Assembly (NCBI GenBank): GCA_022773945.1
Contig: JALFNS010000049.1
Span: 1 to 45,479 of the forward strand
Direction of reading: 5' to 3'
DNA: 45,479 nt
DNA from: Clostridiales bacterium
Lineage (GTDB): Bacteria; Bacillota; Clostridia; Peptostreptococcales; Anaerovoracaceae
Each line of letters opens with the position of its first letter. Within the stretch, counting starts at the first letter, position 1. The notes beneath the pieces were generated by a model. That model was not told where the DNA came from. It made no database searches and worked only from the letters and a program-made list of their open reading frames with translations. Positions 33,681-41,440 of this stretch are shown one piece after another. The translations under genes and the position numbers were made by a program.

Positions 33681-34348
33681 ATGCACTGAATTTAAGTGAA
33701 AGAAGGCATGAGCGGTTATACAGCGGACTGGCGGATACGTTAAGTCCGCGGCAGTATAATCTGGTAATCGGAGGATGCATTTTTTACGGATTTCTGGCGA
33801 ATGCGATAATAGTACTGCTTTTCGGGGATATGTTCGCTACGATGAATCCGGTTGCGTTTATCCTGGGATATATTGTATGCTGCATTGCAGGGGTGATACT
33901 TACGGTTTCACACAATCCCGGCATCAGTTTTCTGGGGTATACTTTAGTGGTTGTTCCTGTCGGTGCAGTGCTTTCGGTCTGTCTGCCGGGATACAGCGGC
34001 TTTGATATTCTGATGGCTGTTGTGGTTACTGGTCTGGTGGTGGTGATCATGACCGGATTGTCCGCGGCATATCCGGCTGTTTTCGCGAGGATGGGAAGAA
34101 CGTTGTTTATCTCCCTGCTGCTGGGGCTGGTGATGGAGATGCTGGCAGTATTCTTACTGGGATACCGGGGCAATATGTTCAACTGGTTGTTTGTGGTGCT
34201 TTTCTCTCTGTATATCGGATATGACTGGTGCAAGGCGCAAGCTTTTCCGAAAACGCTGGATAACGCTATCGATTCAGCTTGTGACTTATATCTGGATATT
34301 ATCAATTTGTTTATAAGGCTGCTTGCAATATTCGGCGACAGAGACTGA
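33677..34348 (+). CDS. Bax inhibitor-1-like membrane protein
   Basis: 223 residues with seven likely membrane segments between ~30 and 215. The C-terminus [22 protein letters not shown] closely follows the BI-1/YccA family end, where D and the D-x-Y-L-D region belong to the proposed pH/calcium site. In bacteria these proteins act as calcium leak channels or modulate FtsH; the role here is not known. Start overlaps tyrS by 4 nt, so it is coupled to it. The C-terminal block is followed by GDRD and stop. Confidence 0.75.
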   Translation: MNALNLSERRHERLYSGLADTLSPRQYNLVIGGCIFYGFLANAIIVLLFGDMFATMNPVAFILGYIVCCIAGVILTVSHNPGISFLGYTLVVVPVGAVLSVCLPGYSGFDILMAVVVTGLVVVIMTGLSAAYPAVFARMGRTLFISLLLGLVMEMLAVFLLGYRGNMFNWLFVVLFSLYIGYDWCKAQAFPKTLDNAIDSACDLYLDIINLFIRLLAIFGDRD

Positions 34349-34387
34349 TGTTTTTTGTATATTGAGTCAAAGATAATGAGAATTTCT

Positions 34388-34416
34388 TTGACATTGTGCA
34401 TATGAACGTGTAGAAT
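34388..34416 (+). promoter_or_regulatory. Promoter of rplM-rpsI
   Basis: TTGACA (34388-34393), 17 nt, TAGAAT (34411-34416). Strong sigma-A promoter; it leaves an untranslated leader of ~180 nt. Confidence 0.8.
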
Positions 34417-34422
34417 AGTTTT

Positions 34423-34601
34423 GTGTCACGGTTTGTGACATGATTTTTCGTGTGAGCAGGAGAAATCCGTAAGCGAGCACGGCAGAAGTTAATTTTGTTC
34501 GCCGAAAAAGCTTTTGCACGGTCAGTAAGACCGGCGAAAACCGAGTAGGCAGAGCCGAAAACGTTGGATTAGCCAACCGAGTAGGTAGAAAGGATGATGA
34601 A
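34423..34601 (+). ncRNA. Structured 5' leader of rplM-rpsI (candidate L13 autoregulatory leader)
   Basis: Several stems can form. TTCGCCG (34498-34504) pairs with CGGCGAA (34532-34538), but the inner hairpin CGGTC-AGTAA-GACCG (34519-34533) competes with it. GTTGG-ATTAG-CCAAC lies at 34563-34577. The 13-mer CCGAGTAGG(C/T)AGA occurs twice (34541-34553, 34577-34589), the second just before the ribosome site AAAGGATG. L13 leaders are known in Bacillota; I cannot confirm a match to that family. Confidence 0.5.
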
Positions 34602-35030
34602 ATGAGTTCATTTATCGCTAAGCCGGCAGAGGTTGAACGTAAGTGGTACGTGATCGATGCTGACGGCAAGAACCTGGGAAGAATGGCATCTCAGATTGCC
34701 GCTATCCTCAGAGGCAAGAACAAGCCGACTTACACACCGCACGTTGACTGCGGAGACTACGTTATCGTAATCAACGCTGAGAAGGTTGCTGTAACAGGCA
34801 AGAAGAGAAAAGAGAAGATCTACAAGAGACACACGGGATATCCGGGCGGACTCAGAGAGATGACTTTCGAGCAGATGATGGAAAAGCACCCTACAGAAGT
34901 TGTAAGACACGCTGTTAAGGGAATGATGCCTAACGGCAAGCTTGGAAGACAGATGTACAAGAAGTTAAAGGTTTACGCAGGACCGGAGCACGAGCACGCA
35001 GCTCAGAAGCCGGAAGTTCTGGATATTTAG
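34602..35030 (+). CDS. rplM: 50S ribosomal protein L13
   Basis: 142 residues, standard length. [38 protein letters not shown] and [20 protein letters not shown] are L13 hallmarks. It is an early assembly protein of the large subunit. The gene is followed by rpsI after 20 nt, the conserved bacterial pair, and preceded by a long structured leader that probably mediates feedback. Confidence 0.97.
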   Translation: MSSFIAKPAEVERKWYVIDADGKNLGRMASQIAAILRGKNKPTYTPHVDCGDYVIVINAEKVAVTGKKRKEKIYKRHTGYPGGLREMTFEQMMEKHPTEVVRHAVKGMMPNGKLGRQMYKKLKVYAGPEHEHAAQKPEVLDI

Positions 35031-35050
35031 TGGAAGGGAGGAATTAAACG

Positions 35051-35446
35051 ATGGCAAAAGTACAGTACTACGGAACAGGTAGAAGAAAATCATCAGTTGC
35101 TAGAGTTAGATTAATCCCTGGCTCAGGTAATATCACAGTAAACAAGAAGCCTCTCGACGAGTATTTCTCACTGGATATCGTAAGAAGAGAAGCTAAGAGA
35201 CCTTTTGAGATCGCAGGCTGCGAAGGCAAGTTCGATGTAATCGCTACAATTACAGGCGGCGGATACACAGGACAGGCCGGAGCTCTGAGACACGGTATTT
35301 CAAGAGCTCTCTGTGAAGCAGACAGAGAAGCGTACAGACCGGCACTCAAGGCAGCAGGTTTCCTGACAAGAGACTCCCGTATGAAGGAAAGAAAGAAGTA
35401 CGGACTCAAGAAAGCTAGAAGAGCAAGCCAGTTCTCAAAGAGATAA
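35051..35446 (+). CDS. rpsI: 30S ribosomal protein S9
   Basis: 131 residues. [39 protein letters not shown] and the C-terminal [17 protein letters not shown], whose last Arg reaches the P-site tRNA, identify S9. Ribosome site GGGAGG. The mobilizable element begins 102 nt downstream of its stop; rpsI 3' regions are used as integration sites by such elements in Bacillota. The protein end is intact here. Confidence 0.97.
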   Translation: MAKVQYYGTGRRKSSVARVRLIPGSGNITVNKKPLDEYFSLDIVRREAKRPFEIAGCEGKFDVIATITGGGYTGQAGALRHGISRALCEADREAYRPALKAAGFLTRDSRMKERKKYGLKKARRASQFSKR

Positions 35447-35547
35447 AAAACTGGAGCAGGCTTTTCAACGAAATCCTTATATTTCAAGGGTTTTCGTCGT
35501 TGTGGAAAGTGGTGTGATGGTGCGAATCCATGGTGGTTTGCAACATA

Positions 35548-35569
35548 TTTGCAACACGTTTGCAACAAA
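35548..35569 (+). repeat. Left attachment-site repeat (attL)
   Basis: TTTGCAACACGTTTGCAACA + AA. Two further TTTGCAACA units lie in or just before it (35538-35546), a typical tandem core region for tyrosine recombinases. Confidence 0.65.
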
Positions 35570-35583
35570 CTATCTTTAAAATT

Positions 35584-35627
35584 AGGACACTTTTTAGTTG
35601 TTATGTACTAAAGAAGTGTCCTTTTTT
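35584..35627. terminator. Terminator between rpsI and the integrase gene
   Basis: AGGACACTT (35584-35592) pairs with AAGTGTCCT (35614-35622), with inner TTTAGT/ACTAAA extending the stem, then TTTTTT. Ends + strand transcripts and abuts the integrase stop on the other strand. Confidence 0.8.
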
Positions 35628-36727
35628 TATGCCGTTTTTTTCGGCGTTTCGTTTTCAATTGGTATATCCTCCAGCGTTTTGTTAATAGCGTCAATAAGAA
35701 TTGACATATCAAGGTGTGTATAAACTTTTTCTGTCAGTGTCATTGCACCTGAGTGTCCTACGATTTTTTTTATGGTAGTTTCCTGTACCTTTGCTTCTGA
35801 CAGCATGGAAATCGTGGTATGTCTGGTACAGTGTGGTGTTCTTTCGATTCCAAGCTGCTCCATCAATGGGGTCCAGTAGACACGATAGTAATTATCATAC
35901 TTGAACCCTTTACCTTTTTCGTTGTGAAGAAGATATTCGCATTCCGGGCAGGAATCGTACCAGCTCTGATAGAAAGGCAACATCTTATCTGCGATAGGCA
36001 CTTTTCTTATTCCGTTCTCTGTCTTGCTGTCAATGACATCAAAGTATTGTTCGTCAAGGTGTACGTTTTCCTTTTTTAGACTAAGGAATTCTGATATACG
36101 CAGACCGTTATACAGGAGCATGAGAATGATTTGATAGTACTTGTCATCTTTCATTTCCCATATCTTTGCAATTTCATCTTTGGTGAATTTCTCACGGTCA
36201 TACTTATTAGGATTTCGGTCCTTATACTGTGCGATATCCACGAAAGAAGAGTAGTCCTTGTTACAGATATCGTTCTTGATCGCAAACTTATAGAGCTGAT
36301 TGAACAGTACTTTGATTTTCTTCAATGTCGGATAGTTCTTATCACACTCATCAATAACCATCTGAAGGTCTGCAAGTTTCAAATCCTTAAATACGCGATC
36401 ATAAAGCTTTTCGCAGCTCTTATAGGATGCTATATAACCATTAATTCCGCTTTGTGAAATTGTTGGAAACTTTTTTGATGACCATTCTTCATATACTTGT
36501 GCGAATGTCATCTTTGATGCGGCTAAATCATATGGGCTGCTGTTGTATTCAGCAAGGAGCTGATAGCCTTCTGCTCTTGTCTTGGTATACCCTATGGTAA
36601 TGGTGTCAGGTGCGACTTTACCGGTTTCTTCATTGATATGATATCCCAATGTTTTTCTGACAATAAAAGGTTTTCTTCTTTTTCCGCCAAGTTTTGATAC
36701 ACTTCCGTAACCGTTCGGTAATTTCAT
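35627..36727 (-). CDS. Tyrosine-recombinase integrase of the IME
   Basis: 366 residues. A short N-terminal DNA-binding part (GYGSVSKLGGKRRKPFIVRK) and core-binding helices are followed by the catalytic domain with Arg210 (LLYNGLRISEFLSL), His299-x-x-Arg302 (PHCTRHTTISML), His325 (VGHSGAMT) and Tyr336 (KVYTHLD). It should cut and join the attL/attR repeats. Ribosome site AAAGGAGG precedes the start. The stop lies ~58 nt from the attL repeat. Confidence 0.93.
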   Translation of the reverse strand: MKLPNGYGSVSKLGGKRRKPFIVRKTLGYHINEETGKVAPDTITIGYTKTRAEGYQLLAEYNSSPYDLAASKMTFAQVYEEWSSKKFPTISQSGINGYIASYKSCEKLYDRVFKDLKLADLQMVIDECDKNYPTLKKIKVLFNQLYKFAIKNDICNKDYSSFVDIAQYKDRNPNKYDREKFTKDEIAKIWEMKDDKYYQIILMLLYNGLRISEFLSLKKENVHLDEQYFDVIDSKTENGIRKVPIADKMLPFYQSWYDSCPECEYLLHNEKGKGFKYDNYYRVYWTPLMEQLGIERTPHCTRHTTISMLSEAKVQETTIKKIVGHSGAMTLTEKVYTHLDMSILIDAINKTLEDIPIENETPKKTA

Positions 36728-36752
36728 TGTTTTGTCCTCCTTTATGGCTGGA

Positions 36753-37355
36753 CTACTTATTACCGTACCGCTCGTTCATAATTTCCTGAAATCTTCTGAT
36801 GCGTTCCTCATCCGATATTTCTTCTATTTCCTTTTCTTCCAGTGGAACAGATGAATGGTAAGCCAGTGTTTTGTCCTGCCATTCTAAGAATTCATCAAAA
36901 CGTGTCTGATAAACTCTGAAAGACTCTCTCTGTTTTTCTAACTGTTCAAGGAAAAGGCAGATGTCCTGGTTTAATGGCGCTTCTTTATCTTTCCCATTGA
37001 AATTTACTGAACATTGCCAACCGTCATAGTTGGGAGGTCTCTTTATTTCGATTTCAAAGTTAAGGTCCTTTACTCTGTCTAACTTAAAAAAGAACTGTAA
37101 GATGTCCGATAAGTTGGATAGAGGTTTTTTGTTTGTGTCATACCCCATGAGATAGGATGACTCACATTCCAGAACTCTTGCAATCTCATTGGTCATAGCA
37201 ACGGAAAGTTCAATTTCTCCGCTTTCGTATTTCTGTACAGTGCGGAGAGATTTCCCCAAGAGGTTTGCAAGCTCTGTCTGATTAAGTCCTTTGGCTTTTC
37301 GTGCAGTACGGATTCTGAGTCCGATTTTGTTGTTTTGTACGTTTTCATTACTCAT
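36753..37355 (-). CDS. Xre-family helix-turn-helix regulator
   Basis: 200 residues. Residues ~12-65 form a Cro/C1-type HTH (GLRIRTARKAKGLNQTELAN, LLGKSLRTVQKYESGEIELS). The long C-terminal part is acidic and helical (QLEKQRESFRVYQTRFDEFL, EIEEISDEERIRRFQEIM). Start at 37355, 6 nt after GAGGTG. Divergent from the replication/mobilization genes and upstream of int on the same strand, it probably acts as the element's lysogeny-type switch, binding the AAGTGCATA/AAGTGCGTA repeats in the intergenic gap. Confidence 0.85.
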   Translation of the reverse strand: MSNENVQNNKIGLRIRTARKAKGLNQTELANLLGKSLRTVQKYESGEIELSVAMTNEIARVLECESSYLMGYDTNKKPLSNLSDILQFFFKLDRVKDLNFEIEIKRPPNYDGWQCSVNFNGKDKEAPLNQDICLFLEQLEKQRESFRVYQTRFDEFLEWQDKTLAYHSSVPLEEKEIEEISDEERIRRFQEIMNERYGNK

Positions 37356-37400
37356 AATTTTCACCTCGTGCTAATCATAACATACCTAAATACGAATTAC

Positions 37401-37480
37401 AAGTGCATATTTTTCCGACATGCGTCTTGACATGTGAACTGATTATGCATATAATGAATGCGAACCAAAAGTGCGTATAA
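37401..37480 (+). promoter_or_regulatory. Divergent control region of the IME
   Basis: Promoter TTGACA (37427-37432), 17 nt, TATAAT (37450-37455) drives the + strand genes. Similar sequences AAGTGCATAT (37401-37410) and AAGTGCGTATAA (37469-37480) flank it, with ATTATGCATATAAT across the -10; these are likely operator sites for the Xre protein. Confidence 0.6.
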
Positions 37481-37501
37481 TACTAAAAGGGGGCGAGAAA
37501 T

Positions 37502-37555
37502 ATGAAATTAAACGTACTAAAAATGCAGATGTTGATGGCAGAGAAGAAATTGTGA
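37502..37555 (+). CDS. 17-codon minigene resembling the start of an Xre-type protein
   Basis: ATG at 37502 follows GGGGGCGAG and encodes MKLNVLKMQMLMAEKKL before TGA at 37553. The sequence is the kind of N-terminus that opens small Xre regulators, so this may be a truncated gene or a leader peptide. AAGGAGG for the next gene overlaps its stop. Confidence 0.3.
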   Translation: MKLNVLKMQMLMAEKKL

Positions 37556-37568
37556 AGGAGGGATATCA

Positions 37569-37814
37569 GTGAAAGATAAAGTATATGTAGATTTACCGCC
37601 ATTTACCGGGAGAAATGTACCGATTGCAGAAATCGCAAAGGCAATGGGGAAGGATGCGCAGTATATCAGGGTAGCAATTCAAAAGGGCTTGCTGAAATTC
37701 GGAGTTGCAATGAAGATGGATAATTCCAGTGAGTTCAGCTACTATTGCTCGGATCGAAAAGTGTGGGAAGAGACTGGATATTTCAGAGATGTAACAGAGG
37801 CGAAAGTGGGGTGA
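37569..37814 (+). CDS. Small HTH-like protein of the IME (possible excisionase)
   Basis: 81 residues. VPIAEIAKAMGKDAQYIRVA is a likely helix-turn-helix, followed by a beta wing (LLKFGVAMKMDNSSEFSYYC). Proteins of this type are common next to Rep and Mob genes in Clostridia elements and are often taken as excisionases or DNA-binding accessory factors. GTG start 7 nt after AAGGAGG. Stop overlaps the next possible start (TGATG). Confidence 0.6.
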   Translation: MKDKVYVDLPPFTGRNVPIAEIAKAMGKDAQYIRVAIQKGLLKFGVAMKMDNSSEFSYYCSDRKVWEETGYFRDVTEAKVG

Positions 37815-37819
37815 TGTTT

Positions 37820-38782
37820 ATGGATAATGAGAAATTAAAACTTATTAACATGGAAGATGTACAGGTAGAGGAAGTCAAGTGGCTCCTCTACCCACTTATC
37901 CCATTCGGGAAGATTACAATTTTGCAGGGAGACCCGGGAGAAGGTAAAACTACTGTAATGCTGCATATTATCGCGCGGTTGACAAAAGGAGAACCTTTGG
38001 CGTTCTGCGAAGATGATGCAGAATATGAACCTATGAATGTAATATATCAGACAGCTGAAGATGGACTTGGAGATACCATTAAACCAAGATTGCTTGATGC
38101 AGGAGCAGACTGTTCTAAAGTTATGGTAATTGATGATAGTGACGAACCATTAACTATTAGTGATGACCGACTGGAAATGGCAATTGAGGTGTCAGGGGCA
38201 AAGCTGGTGGTACTGGATCCATTGCAGGGATATCTTGGTGCAGGAGTGGATATGCATCGTGCCAACGAAATCAGACCACTGATGCACAGATTATCGGTGT
38301 TGGCAGAGAAGTATCAGTGTGCAGTAGTCTTGATTGGGCATATGAATAAAAACAGTATGAGCAAGGCGGGATATCGTGCATTGGGTTCAATTGACATTCC
38401 GGCTGCTGCAAGAAGTGTTATTGTCTGTGGGCGAATGAAAGATGATCCTGAAATGCGAGTGCTTTGTCAGATAAAAAATTCTCTGGCTCCGGAAGCTCAG
38501 GCAATTGCTTTCAGATTAGACAGGGAAACAGGGTTTCGGTGGATAGGAGAAGTTGATGTCACTGTCGATGAGTTAATATCTGGTGAATGTAAAACCAGTA
38601 GATTTCAAGAGGCAGAAACTTTCTTGCAGGAAACACTTCAGGACGGAGAACTTTCGGCAACAGAGATTTACAGCCTGGCAGAAAAAGAAGGCATTAAACA
38701 GAAAACTCTTCGTAATGCAAAAAACAAGATGGGCGTTACTGTAGAAAAGAAAAATAACAAATGGTACTGGAAGATTGTATGA
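37820..38782 (+). CDS. RepA-like RecA-fold ATPase
   Basis: 320 residues. Walker A GDPGEGKTTVML (~36), Walker B LVVLDPLQGYLG (~130) and AVVLIGHMNKNS after it are typical of the AAA_25/RepA helicase-like group used by plasmids and IMEs for replication. The C-terminal ~70 residues form a winged-helix (ETFLQETLQDGELSATEIY, KTLRNAKNKMGVTVEKKNN). I choose ATG 37820, ~6 nt after GGGGTG; ATG 37814 overlaps the upstream stop and is too close to the ribosome site. Likely allows autonomous replication of the excised circle. Confidence 0.8.
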   Translation: MDNEKLKLINMEDVQVEEVKWLLYPLIPFGKITILQGDPGEGKTTVMLHIIARLTKGEPLAFCEDDAEYEPMNVIYQTAEDGLGDTIKPRLLDAGADCSKVMVIDDSDEPLTISDDRLEMAIEVSGAKLVVLDPLQGYLGAGVDMHRANEIRPLMHRLSVLAEKYQCAVVLIGHMNKNSMSKAGYRALGSIDIPAAARSVIVCGRMKDDPEMRVLCQIKNSLAPEAQAIAFRLDRETGFRWIGEVDVTVDELISGECKTSRFQEAETFLQETLQDGELSATEIYSLAEKEGIKQKTLRNAKNKMGVTVEKKNNKWYWKIV

Positions 38783-38789
38783 AGAAAGC

Positions 38790-38837
38790 AAGGTGGCAAG
38801 ATGCCCATGCTTATAAGGAGGGGAATCTTGCCATCTT
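38790..38837 (+). repeat. 13-bp stem hairpin with a ribosome-site-like loop
   Basis: AAGGTGGCAAGAT (38790-38802) and ATCTTGCCATCTT (38825-38837) pair with one G-U. The 22-nt loop contains AAGGAGG (38816-38822). It sits between the rep gene and the 72-aa gene; a regulatory element, phage-like single-strand origin or protein site are all possible. Confidence 0.6.
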
Positions 38838-38862
38838 GAATCGTGGAAAGGAGATTTGAAAT

Positions 38863-39081
38863 ATGGGAAATAATGTGCAGATTAGCAAAAGTTTATTTAA
38901 TGCTTTATATCGCTATCATGTATGCAACGACACCGGTGATGCAGTATATATCAAAGCTGAACTTGAAGAAAAAATGAATCGTCATATTGGAAGAATCATG
39001 TATGGGCAAGCAAAGACCGGCACAACAGAAGAAATACGAAATACGGCAATGATGGCGTATAAGAGCTTACAGAAACGATGA
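38863..39081 (+). CDS. Small IME protein (72 aa)
   Basis: 72 residues, helical: VQISKSLFNALYRYHVCNDT, YIKAELEEKMNRHIGRIMYG, IRNTAMMAYKSLQKR. AAGGAG precedes the ATG. Small helical proteins in this position are common in Clostridia IMEs between Rep and the relaxase, but no function is known to me. It might be a relaxosome helper, since the candidate oriT starts 22 nt past its stop. Confidence 0.55.
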   Translation: MGNNVQISKSLFNALYRYHVCNDTGDAVYIKAELEEKMNRHIGRIMYGQAKTGTTEEIRNTAMMAYKSLQKR

Positions 39082-39102
39082 CGTTTCTGTATATCAAGTA
39101 AG

Positions 39103-39229
39103 GGGATGGATATGTCTATCCCTCGGAGAGCGCAAAACCTGCCTGCAGGTTGCATTTTTGATGGGGAACCTGTCAAAAGTGCTTTTGCGTTACTCTTGAC
39201 AAGAGTAACAGAACCCCGGCTTACGCCGG
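39103..39229 (+). other. Candidate origin of transfer (oriT) region
   Basis: Four hairpins in 127 nt directly before the relaxase gene: GGGATGGA/TCTATCCC (39103-39122), AACCTG-CCTG-CAGGTT (39136-39151), GTTACTCTT-GAC-AAGAGTAAC (39189-39209, perfect 9 bp), CCGGC-TTAC-GCCGG (39216-39229). MobV relaxases nick next to such structures just upstream of their own gene. The exact nick site is not identified. Confidence 0.5.
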
Positions 39230-39251
39230 ATAACGAAAGGAAGTGATTTAT

Positions 39252-40412
39252 ATGCAAAGAACCATAAGTGCCATGGTCGGCAAAGGCTCCGTAAATCACA
39301 ACAGTAGGAAATTCAAAGCAGAAAATGTGAACGGAGAACGGAGCCATTTGAACATTGACTACTGTAATGAAAATATAAAAGATATATACCATCAGCTGTT
39401 TGATGAAGCCTTGAAAAAGTATAATGCCAAGCAAACTCGAAATGATCGGAAGATAGATGACTACTATGAAAAAATCAGAAGCTCAAAGCAGGAGAAACCT
39501 TTCCATGAATTGATCTTACAGATTGGTGACAGGGAGACTATGAACTCAGAAAGTGAAAATGGAGAGATGGCAAAACAAATACTTGATGAATACTTCCAAG
39601 ACTTTCAAGAACGTAATCCACAGTTAAGGGTATTCTCTGCTCATCTGCATATGGATGAAGCTACACCGCATTTGCATATTGACTTTGTGCCGTTTACGAC
39701 AGGAAGTAAACGCGGACTGGAAACAAGAGTGTCTCTAAAACAGGCACTATCAATGCAAGGCTTTAAGGGTGGCAGCAGAGGAAGTACAGAATGGTCACAG
39801 TGGGTACAAGCGGAAAAGGAACAGTTAGCAGCGGTTATGGAACGTCATGGTATCCAGTGGGAGCAGAAAGGTACTCACGAGCAGCATTTGTCGGTTTTAG
39901 ACTATAAGAAGCAGGAAAGAGAAATAGAAGTGGAGCAGCTAGACTCAAAGATTGAGCAAAAAAAGACTGAGTATAATGTGTTATCAAAGCGGATAGAAAA
40001 CTATGATGAGGGGCTTGAAGAACTTACCGTTCTTGAAAAGGAGCTTGTTTCAGGAGAAAAATATATGCTGCCGGAACCTCAAGGGTTTATGACAGTGAAA
40101 ACATATAGAACTAAGATTGCAGAACCGTTAGTAGAGAAATTGAAATCAATGCTGAAGACGGTTTTGGTTCGTGCATTTGAAGGCTGGGACAACTATTACA
40201 GGCTGAACATGAAGAACGGTAGTCTTTATCAGGAGAACCAAGAACTGAACAGAGCTAATAAAGAACTTACTGAGGAAAATGCAAGACTGAGATCCGAAAA
40301 TAAGGATTACAGTCTATTGCGAAAGGTGTTTGGACGTAAGCAGATAGATGATTTAGTGGAACAGGCAAAACATGTGAAGGGTATTAAACGAGATAATACA
40401 CGATTAAGATAG
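39252..40412 (+). CDS. MobV-family (Pre/Mob) relaxase
   Basis: 386 residues. The metal-binding motif HMDEATPHLHIDFVP (~133-147) matches the MobV H-x-D-E-x-T-P-H-x-H pattern, and the N-terminal NGERSHLNIDYCNEN holds the R/N residues of motif I. Motif III-like elements are followed by a long coiled coil (KQEREIEVEQLDSKIEQKK, NQELNRANKELTEENARLRS). It would nick oriT for transfer by a helper conjugation system. I start at ATG 39252 after AAAGGAAG; the GTG at 39243 overlaps that site. Length is typical. Confidence 0.9.
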   Translation: MQRTISAMVGKGSVNHNSRKFKAENVNGERSHLNIDYCNENIKDIYHQLFDEALKKYNAKQTRNDRKIDDYYEKIRSSKQEKPFHELILQIGDRETMNSESENGEMAKQILDEYFQDFQERNPQLRVFSAHLHMDEATPHLHIDFVPFTTGSKRGLETRVSLKQALSMQGFKGGSRGSTEWSQWVQAEKEQLAAVMERHGIQWEQKGTHEQHLSVLDYKKQEREIEVEQLDSKIEQKKTEYNVLSKRIENYDEGLEELTVLEKELVSGEKYMLPEPQGFMTVKTYRTKIAEPLVEKLKSMLKTVLVRAFEGWDNYYRLNMKNGSLYQENQELNRANKELTEENARLRSENKDYSLLRKVFGRKQIDDLVEQAKHVKGIKRDNTRLR

Positions 40413-40453
40413 TTTCGTAATAAACTGATGTTAGAAAGATAGACAATATGTAT

Positions 40454-40494
40454 GAAGCGAGCTGCTGTGTAGTCAGTTGCCCGCTTCTTTTTTT
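40454..40494 (+). terminator. Terminator after the relaxase gene
   Basis: GAAGCG (40454-40459) with CGCTTC (40482-40487) closes a larger stem with inner GCTG/CAGT-like pairs, followed by seven T. Ends the rep-mob transcript. Confidence 0.7.
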
Positions 40495-40537
40495 ATGAGA
40501 GGCTCTCCGGAGCCTCAAAGAACATGAGGAGGCTGCG

Positions 40538-40633
40538 ATGAAAAGAAAATTTCGCCCTAATATTTCGATGGTACCAGCAGTATTACCCGAATTTTTTCGT
40601 CACATTACCCCTTGGGCTAATTCAAAAAACTGA
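40538..40633 (+). CDS. Possible 31-aa peptide gene
   Basis: ATG at 40538 follows GAGGAGG (40526-40532) and encodes 31 residues (MKRKFRPNISMVPAVLPEFF and onward) to TGA. Could be a small peptide or the start of a lost gene. No relative known to me. Confidence 0.3.
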   Translation: MKRKFRPNISMVPAVLPEFFRHITPWANSKN

Positions 40634-40649
40634 GGATGTATTATATAAT
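40621..40649 (+). promoter_or_regulatory. Promoter ahead of the cargo genes
   Basis: TTCAAA (40621-40626), 17 nt, TATAAT (40644-40649), 90 nt before the start at 40740. Confidence 0.5.
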
Positions 40650-40739
40650 GAACATACAGGTTAAAGGGTTAAGATTGAGCATTTGACATTATAAGGAATG
40701 CCTTAGGTTTGTTGTAAAGAAATAAAGGAGGAGAATCTC

Positions 40740-41297
40740 ATGAAAGGAACAAAGAGAAAGCACCGGCTGCTCAGCATACTGCTTAGCCTAATGCTTGTGG
40801 CAGGAATGATGCCGGCTATGGGTACGATAGTGTTTGCGGTGACGCCGGGCATCAATCTTACAGCTTCCACAGCGAACAGTTCCGGTGCCGGCTGGAGCTA
40901 TGAAAAAGACACCAAAACTCTGACTCTGAGTGGCTATGACGGTGACTATATCAAGGCTTCCGGTATAGATGAATTGAATTTGGTGCTGAAAATTACTGCA
41001 ACCGAAGACCAAATGGCCATTATTATGGATCAGCTGGAAATGCTGGGTGTTGACGTGGAAGAACTAGAAGACGGCATGCCGAAAGCCATGGAAGAGCTGA
41101 CCGTGCCAGACTTTGACTCCTTTGTTGTCTTTGATATCGAAACCACAGGAACAAATGGTGCAGCCAGCGGCGACGGAGAAGCGAAAATCACGGAGATTGG
41201 TGCGGTAAGGGTTGTGAACGGTGAGGTCGTGGAAAAGTTCGACGAATCTTTCGGCGGTCATCGATGCTTTGTAAGGAGGACGGTGGTGATGGAATGA
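40740..41297 (+). CDS. Chimeric ORF: secreted-protein N-terminus joined to a DEDDh exonuclease fragment
   Basis: 185 residues. Residues 1-~82 start a surface protein: signal peptide (RLLSILLSLMLVAGMMPAMG, cleavage near VFA), then a segment like the repeat in the 1293-aa protein downstream (WSYEKDTKTLTLSGYDGDYI against AAYDPDTGILTLQNYNGGSI). At ~83 the text changes to a DnaQ-type exonuclease (TVPDFDSFVVFDIETTGTNG, DGEAKITEIGAVRVVNGEVV), cut off after the first motif (DIE). The last ~16 residues are out-of-frame junk. A cytoplasmic nuclease piece cannot work behind a signal peptide, so this is a fusion scar, not a working enzyme. Strong ribosome site AAAGGAGGAG remains. Confidence 0.7.
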   Translation: MKGTKRKHRLLSILLSLMLVAGMMPAMGTIVFAVTPGINLTASTANSSGAGWSYEKDTKTLTLSGYDGDYIKASGIDELNLVLKITATEDQMAIIMDQLEMLGVDVEELEDGMPKAMEELTVPDFDSFVVFDIETTGTNGAASGDGEAKITEIGAVRVVNGEVVEKFDESFGGHRCFVRRTVVME

Positions 41298-41440
41298 TAT
41301 GATTGTATTTGACGCTTCTTCGTTCTCCGAACGGATGGGCAATGGCGGACGCTCTCTTTGCCGTGTGGGAGAGCCGGTAAAGGGATTCACACGGTCAAAT
41401 CACCCGGCAAAATGCCGGAAAGAAAAAAGGAGGAATTATT
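41298..41440 (+). pseudogene. Gene debris upstream of the surface-protein gene
   Basis: One frame reads SPNGWAMADALFAVWESR to a stop (about 41320-41376), which looks like a genuine protein C-terminus of an unknown gene whose body is missing. A small hairpin CCGGCA-AAA-TGCCGG (41404-41418) precedes the ribosome site for the next gene. Confidence 0.35.

Noticed and set aside
35446-35540. A tRNA-like gene between rpsI and the integrase (TTCAA/GGTGCGAATCC resembles a T-arm)
   Set aside because: No acceptor stem or anticodon arm can be formed around it; the resemblance is limited to a short string.
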